From positions 343,865,484 to 343,929,483 of the forward strand of contig NC_061508.1 in assembly GCF_022539505.1 (NCBI RefSeq): 64,000 nucleotides of DNA, written 5' to 3'. Shown here one piece after another: positions 58,195 to 64,000 of the stretch (the stretch's first letter is position 1; each line of letters begins with the position of its first letter). Under the pieces are notes generated by a model that worked only from the letters and a program-made list of their open reading frames with translations, was not told the origin of the DNA and ran no database searches. The stretch comes from Lolium rigidum. Its lineage: Eukaryota > Streptophyta > Magnoliopsida > Poales > Poaceae. Both the position numbers and the translations under genes were made by a program.

Positions 58195-60643
58195 TACACA
58201 CTTTCTGCGCCTAGCTGAAAGGCGTTAAAGAAAAGCGCTTATGGGAGACAACCCATGTTTCACTACAGTATTTTGTTTTATATTTGAGTCTTCGAATTTG
58301 TTTACTACTGTAGCAACCTCTCCTTATCTTAGTTTTGTGCTTTGTTGTGCCAAGTAAAGTCGTTGATAGTAAGGTTCATACTAGATTTGGATTACTGCGC
58401 AGAAACAGATTTCTTTGCTGTCACGAATCTGGGCAAAATTCTCTGTAGGTAACTCAGAAAATTATGAAAATTTACGTGAGTGATCCTCAGATATGTACGC
58501 AACTTTCATTTAATTTGAGCATTTTCATTTGAGAAAGTCTGGTGCCTCAATAAAATTCGTCTTTACGAACTGTTCTGTTTTGACAGATTCTGCCTTTTAT
58601 TTCGTATTGCCTGTTTTGATATGTTCGATGGATTTTTCGATTCCATTGACTTCCAGTAGCTTTGTGCAATGTCCAGAAGTGTTAAGAATGATTATGTCAC
58701 CTCTGAACATGTATATTTTGATTGTGCACTAACCCTCTAATGAGTTGTTTTGAGTTTGGTGTGGAGGAAGTTTTCAAGGATCAAGAGAGGGAGATGATAC
58801 AACATGATCAAGGAGAGTGAAAGCTCTAAGCTTGGGGATGCCCCGGTGGTTCACCCCTGCATATATCAAGAAGACTCAAGCGTCTAAGCTTGGGGATGCC
58901 CAAGGCATCCCCTTCTTCATCGACAACATTATCAGGTCCCTCCCCTGAAACTATATTTTTATTCCATCACATCTTATGTGCTTTGCTTGGAGCGTCGGTT
59001 TGTTTTTGTTTTTTGTTTTGTTTGAATAAAATGGATCCTAGCATTCTTTGTGTGGGAGAGAGACGCGCTCCGCTGTTGCATATGGACAAGTATGTCCTTA
59101 GGCTTTACTCATAATATTCATGGCGAAGTTTCTTCTTCGTTAAATTGTTATATGGTTGGAATTGGAAAATGATACATGTAGTAATTGCTATAATGTCTTG
59201 GATAATGTGATACTTGGAAATTTTTGTGCTCATGTTTAAGCTCTTGCATCATATACTTTGCACCTATTAATGAAGAAATACATAGAGCATGCTAAAATTT
59301 GGTTTGCATAATTGGTCTCTCTAAGGTCTAGATAATTTCTAGTATTGAGTTTGAACAACAAGGAAGACGGTGTAGAGTCTTATAATGTTTACAATATGTC
59401 TTTTATGTGAGTTTTGCTGCACCGCTTCATCCTTGTGTTTGTTTCAAATAGCCTTGCTAGCCTAAACCTTGTATCGAGATGGAATACTTCTCATGCATCC
59501 AAAATACTTGAGCCAACCACTATGCCATTTGTGTCCACCATACCTACCTACTACATGGTATTTCTCCGCCATTCCAAAGTAAATTGCTTGAGTGCTACCT
59601 TTAAAAAATTCAAAATTTATTACCTCTGATTTGTGTCAATGTTTTATAGCTCATGAGGAAGTATGTGGTGTTTATCTTTCAATCTTGTTGGGCAACTTTC
59701 ACCAATGGACTAGTGGCTTCATCCGCTTATCCAATAATTTTGCAAAAAGAGCTGGCAATGGGATTCCCAGTCCCAAATTAATTAATAAAAATAGACACTC
59801 CTCCATGGTATGTGATTGTTGGACGGCACCCGAAGGATTCGGTTAGCCATGGCTTGAGAAAGCAAAGGTGGGGAGGAGTGAAATCATAATAAAACTAAAA
59901 TAAAAAGGCACTCCTTCATGGTATGAGATTGTTGGCAGGCACCCGAAGGATTCGGTTAGCCATGGTTTGTGAAAGAAAGGTTGGAAGGAGTGCCACACAA
60001 AAATAAAATAAAATGGGAGCCGCTCTTTGAAGGTTTGTCTGGCAAGGGGGTTAGAGTACCCACTACCATTCATTGACAACAACAAACACCTCTCAAAATT
60101 TTACTTTTATTGCTCTCTATATGTTTTCAAAATCAAAGCTCTAGCACAAATATAGCAATCGATGCTTTCCTCTTTGAAGGACCTTTCTTTTACTTTTATG
60201 TTGAGTCGGTTCACCTATCTCTCTCCACCTCAAGAAGCAAACACTTGTGTGAACTGTGCATTGATTCCTACATACTTGCATATTGCACTTGTTATATTAC
60301 TCTATGTTGACAACTATCCATGAGATATACATGTTACAAGTTGAAAGCAACTGCTGAAACTTCATCTTCCTTTGTGTTGCTTGAATACCTTTACTTTGAA
60401 TTATTGCTTTATGAGTTAACTCTTATGCAAGACTTATTGATGCTTGTCTTGAAGTACTATTCATGAAAAGTCTTTGCTATATGATTCAGTTGTTTACTCA
60501 TGTCATTCACATTGTTTTGATCGCTGCATTCATTACATATGCTTACAACAGTATGATCAAGGTTATGATGGCATGTCACTCCAGAAATTATCTTTTTTAT
60601 CGTTTACTTGCTCGGGACGAGCAGAAACTAAGCTTGGGGATGC
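58195..60643 (+). other. 3' untranslated region of element G
   Basis: Same plan as F: the GCGCTTATGGGAGACAAC block, CTTGGGGATGC repeats near 58830 and 58888, the tandem duplication (59793-59995), and CTTGGGGATGC before the LTR. No coding potential. Confidence 0.75.
59793..59995. repeat. 113-bp tandem duplication in the G 3' UTR
   Basis: Copies begin at 59793 and 59906. It is homologous to 26499-26702 in F and absent from B and E. Confidence 0.75.
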
Positions 60644-62232
60644 TGATACGTCTCCGATGTATCGATAATTTCTTATGTTCCATGCCACATTATTGATGAT
60701 ATCTACATGTTTTATGCATACTTTATGTCATATTTATGCATTTTCTGGAACTAACCTATTAACAAGATGCCGAAGAGCCGATTCTTGTTTTCTGCTGTTT
60801 TTGGTTTCAGAAATCCTAGTAAGGAAATATTCTCGGAATTGGATGAAATCAACGCCTAGGGGCCTATTTTCACACGAAGCTTCCAGAAGACCGAAGAGTC
60901 AACGAAGTGGGGCCACGAGGTGGCCAGGAGGTAGGGCGGCGCGGCCCAGGTCTTGGCCGCGCCGGCCTGTCTCCTGGGCACCTTGCGACGCCCCTTGACC
61001 TGCCCTTCCGCCTACAAATATCCTTCGTCGCGAAACCCCCAGTACCGAGAGCCACGATACGGAAAACATTCCAGAGACGCCGCCGCCGCCAATCCCATCT
61101 CGGGGGATTCAGGAGATCGCCTCCGGCACCCTGCCGGAGAGGGGATTCATCTCCCGGAGGACTCTACACCACCATGGTCGCCTCCGGAGTGATGAGTGAG
61201 TAGTTCACCCCCGGACTATGGGTCCATAGCAGTAGCTAGATGGTTGCCTTCTCCTCATTGTTCTTAATTGTCGGATCTTGTGAGCTGCCGAACATGATCA
61301 AGATCATCTATCTGTAATGCTATATGTTGTGTTTGTTGGGATCCGATGAATAGAGAATACCATGTTATGTTGATTATCAATTTATATCTATGTGTTGTTT
61401 ATGATCTTGCATGCTCTCCGTTATTAGTAGAGGCTCTGGCCAAGTTTTTGCTAGTAACTCCAAGAGGGAGTATTTATGCTCGATAGTGGGTTCATGTCTC
61501 CGTGAATCTGGGGAGTGACAGAAACCTCTAAGGTTATGGATGTGCTGTTGCCACTAGGGGTAAAACATTGATGCTATGTCCGAGGATGTAGTTATTGGTT
61601 ACATTACGCGCAATACTTAATGCAATTGTCTGTTGTTAGCAACTTAATACTGGAAGGGGTTCGGATGATAACCTGAAGGTGGACTTTTTAGGCATAGATG
61701 CATGCTTGGATAGCGGTCTATGTACTTTGTCGTAATGCCCAATTAAATCTCACTATACTCATCATAATATGTATGTGCATGGTCATGCCCTCTTTATTTG
61801 TCAATTGCCCAACTGTAATTTGTTCACCCAACATGCTATTTATCTTATGGGAGAGACACCACTAGTGAGCTGTGGACCCCGGTCCAATTCTCTATACTGA
61901 AATACAATCTACTGCAATTGTTCTACTGTTCTCTGCAAACAATCATCATCCACACTATACATCTAATCATTTGTTACAGCAAGCCGGTGAGATTGACAAC
62001 CTCACTGTTTCGTTGGGGCAAAGTACTTGGTTTGTGTTGTGCAGGTTCCACGTTGGCGCCGGAATCCCTGGTGTTGCGCCGCACTACATCTCGCCGCCAT
62101 CAACCTTCAACGTGCTTCTTGACTCCTACTGGTTCGATTAAACCTTGGTTTCATACTGAGGGAAAACTTACCGTTGTACGCATCACACCTTCCTCTTGGG
62201 GTTCCCAACGGACGCGTGCTGTACGCGTATCA
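60644..62232 (+). repeat. 3' LTR of element G
   Basis: 1589 bp, TGATACGTCTCC to ACGCGTATCA, with perfect TGATACG/CGTATCA ends. Confidence 0.9.
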
Positions 62233-62961
62233 CCTGTCACTCCCTGTTCCGGGATATGGAACTGCGAACGCGGCCGGAAAGGAGCTCCATGAAGTTCTAG
62301 TAAACCGGTGAAGGCTGACGGACATAGTTCTTCTGAATAAAAGCAACCTTTTGAAGAAATGGTTATGAAAACTTGCATTGGTATTAGACTTTCTGGTCTA
62401 GTGCTGTAGCTAGTGCATTAAACACCTCTTTCCTATAATGAACTTGTTGAGTACGCTTGTACTCATCCCACTCTTAAATCCCCTGCTTAGATATGGAGGC
62501 ATCGAAGGAGTATCTACAGTGCAACTCGAAGGCCGAGGAGTCAACAACTACTTCAAGAGACAAGACCCTGTCAGATGAGTCAGATACCACATACATCAAG
62601 GAGAAAACCTAGTTTAGCCATAGAAGGGAACTAGTTTCCTAAACCTAGCTCCTACTTAGCTAGAATCTATTCTTATCCTCTTTAGATAGTTAAATACTCT
62701 ACAAATAGAGTTCGTGATAAGACTAGTCTACGAATCGTTCTTCTGGAGTTTATTTGCAGATTTACCTCATTGTATAGTAGGAGGCTGTGCTGATCTTATG
62801 TAACAGAGTCTGTATGTAATTCTATAGACATGCCTTGGACCCGCATATGTTTCTGTTGTACCACTCTGAGCGATATAATACTAGTGGAACGGTGTTTCAT
62901 TGGTGTTATATCAGACTTGCATACTACACCATGCAGTGGTATGCCGGGTCACCACAGCTTC

Positions 62962-63600
62962 CCACGCGGGGGCCTTTGTGGCTAGGTATCGAGCCCCTTT
63001 ATCTTGCCATCAGTGGCAGAGGACGCTGCTTCCGTCTGTTCTGGTGTGCCCCATGGTTATGCAGAAGGCGGCCATGGGTGCGGTCTCCTCTCCAATGCGA
63101 GGTGACCCGTGGCAGTGGTGGTGGTAGCTTCTTCTTGCCGGTTGCTAGGCTCTAGTGTCGGGTCCTTCTTGGAGCCCTTCGGCGCATTGAGGGTGCTCCA
63201 TGAGAGAGTGCTCAATGGGTGTGTCTCTGCTTTGTGATGCCCTTCGACTCTAGCCAGTGGCACACATGCGTCGTGGAGTCATCTCGGCCGCGCGCGATCT
63301 TTCGGCCAGATTCTCGACACGGGTGGTGTCGGTGCGTAGTGTGGTCTCGGGTGCACGTTGCCCTCCGATTACGTCAATGGTGCAGTGTCGTTGCTGGGTC
63401 TCGGCGGACCAAAGTTCGTTCGATTACTCCGGCGAGGCCTTGAGTTGTGTGTCCCTCCAGCGTGTCCTGAGGGCTCTTCATTGTGATTGATGTGCTTGGG
63501 TTGTGATGAATTTTTTCATCGGCCAACCGTCCCCCCCAGGTTTGCGGGGTGGCCACTTTTCTCCTCGGTCTTGTGTGTTGTCGGTGTGTTTTCTTTTGTT
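62962..63600. other. GC-rich degenerate sequence right of the LARD
   Basis: Continuation of 40590-41121 across the LARD insertion. No recognisable domain in any frame. The composition (GGTGGTGG, TGTGTCGG) resembles non-coding parts of old transposons, which is a guess. Confidence 0.35.
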
Positions 63601-63604
63601 CTCC

Positions 63605-63905
63605 TCTCTTGTAACCTACGTTCGTTGCAATATCCAATGCGTGACACCACATGAAGGTGCTACACTGGTGATAGCAGCTCAATCTATGCCTGGAATTCCC
63701 TGTTACCTTGACTAGATCCAACCATGTTTCGCCGCTTAATTGCAATTTTACAACCACCCTGCATGACTGCTCTGTAAAACTTTCCAAAACCTCTTGTGCC
63801 GATAACCTTTTCCTCATCAAACTGATTTGTTGCCTCTTCTAGCACATGCAAAGGTATACAGTGGGGGTTGCGAACCAAGCAAGATATTATTTGAACTTTT
63901 GGATG
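63605..63905 (-). pseudogene. CrRLK1L-type receptor kinase fragment with stops
   Basis: On the minus strand the frame reads IPLHVLEEATNQFDEE, VIGTRGFGKFYRAV, KIAIKRRN, then NREFQA, stop, IELLSPV, stop, HLHVVSRIGYCNERR. This is the start of the kinase domain of Catharanthus-type receptor kinases (FERONIA/ANXUR group): juxtamembrane L-EATN-FDE, the glycine loop, the VAIK-type lysine (here IAIKR), the EF-TEIELLS helix and HRHLVSLIGYCDE. The glycine loop is damaged (GTRGFG). The helix-C glutamate codon has become TAG, and a second stop follows. The extracellular part and the rest of the kinase are missing. It is a dead fragment, perhaps carried by a transposon. Confidence 0.8.
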
Positions 63906-63924
63906 CATGTACAAATCATTGGTT

Positions 63925-63951
63925 GGGGGGGGGGGGGGGGGGGGGCCCCCC
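63925..63951. repeat. G21/C6 homopolymer
   Basis: 21 G directly followed by 6 C. This may be real or an assembly or sequencing error. Confidence 0.8.
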
Positions 63952-64000
63952 TGACATGCACTAAGCTCCGCCACTGGATGCCATCTTGCGTCACATTTTT
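63952..64000. other. Unassigned end of window
   Basis: TAAGCTCCGCCACTGG near 63962 resembles transposon-associated sequence seen in cereals. This was not verified. Confidence 0.2.

Larger units (their letters stand above)
55971..62232 (+). mobile_element. Element G: full-length non-autonomous Athila-type element
   Basis: 6.26 kb, flanked by CCTGT (55966-55970, 62233-62237) inside the LARD 3' LTR. The 5' LTR is 55971-57309 (1339 bp) and the 3' LTR 60644-62232 (1589 bp). The 5' LTR lacks 250 bp present in the 3' LTR. The primer site is at 57321-57340. A coding cassette unlike that of B or F is followed by the common 3' UTR with the tandem duplication. The polypurine position holds AAGCTTGGGGATGC. 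Confidence 0.9.
41127..62956 (+). mobile_element. LARD (Sukkula/Erika-like gypsy derivative) with nested insertions
   Basis: The 5' LTR 41127-47350 (6224 bp), internal region 47351-50187 (2837 bp) and 3' LTR 50188-62956 are flanked by GCTTC duplications. After removal of G with its duplication (6267 bp) and the MITE with its duplication (274 bp), the 3' LTR is 6228 bp, so the two LTRs agree within a few bases. They look nearly identical, with scattered single changes, so the insertion is young. A tRNA-Met primer site and a purine tract are present, but gag and pol are not. This is the definition of a large retrotransposon derivative; Sukkula of barley is the best-known example (LTR about 5 kb). 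Confidence 0.9.
50188..62956 (+). repeat. 3' LTR of the LARD, carrying a MITE and element G
   Basis: Collinear with 41127-47350, interrupted at 53372-53643 (Stowaway) and 55971-62232 (element G). It ends GGTCACCACA at 62956. Confidence 0.9.

Overview
The window is repeat-rich plant nuclear DNA, most likely from a Triticeae grass (wheat, barley or Aegilops). This is judged from the repeat types: gypsy elements with Athila-type primer sites, a LARD with 6.2-kb LTRs, CTCCCTC-ended Stowaway MITEs, TAA-flanked PIF/Harbinger elements and Helitrons. No intact cellular gene was found. Nearly all long open frames are retrotransposon remnants or chance frames in GC-rich LTR leaders. Family names such as Sabrina/WHAM-like or Sukkula/Erika-like are recollections and were not checked against a database.

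Left part (1-18421). A broken copia reverse-transcriptase fragment and an LTR-like minus-strand block come first. Next is the 5' LTR of gypsy element C (TGTAACACCC start, 2675-4949 and 13273-13665). It is split by solo LTR A (TSD AGCCC), which is itself split by a full-length relative, B (5302-12010, TSD CCCCC). C continues into a tRNA-Asp-type primer site and a gag N-terminus, and is cut at 14097 by a minus-strand LTR (D2). D2 runs into a 100-N gap.

Middle (18522-29447). Internal part E (protease end, 3' UTR), a shared LTR carrying a truncated minus-strand copia, internal part F (gag-like ORF, 3' UTR) and a last LTR form a chain. It is followed by 0.54 kb that looks like the start of a D2-type LTR.

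DNA-transposon region (29448-41126). Two Helitrons, several Stowaway and Tourist/Harbinger MITEs nested in each other, a GC-rich Harbinger-like element, and a short spliced-looking gene fragment (38794-38996, minus).

Right part (41127-64000). A LARD (TSD GCTTC) has two 6.2-kb LTRs and a 2.8-kb internal region without clear coding capacity. Its 3' LTR carries a Stowaway MITE and a complete gypsy element G (TSD CCTGT). The right edge is GC-rich degenerate DNA and a CrRLK1L-type receptor-kinase pseudogene fragment.

The most unusual theme is a set of non-autonomous Athila-type elements (B, E, F, G). They share LTRs, primer site, 3' UTR and a C-terminal peptide tail, but carry different coding cassettes: gag-like, protease, or an unrecognised ORF. 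None shows reverse transcriptase or integrase.
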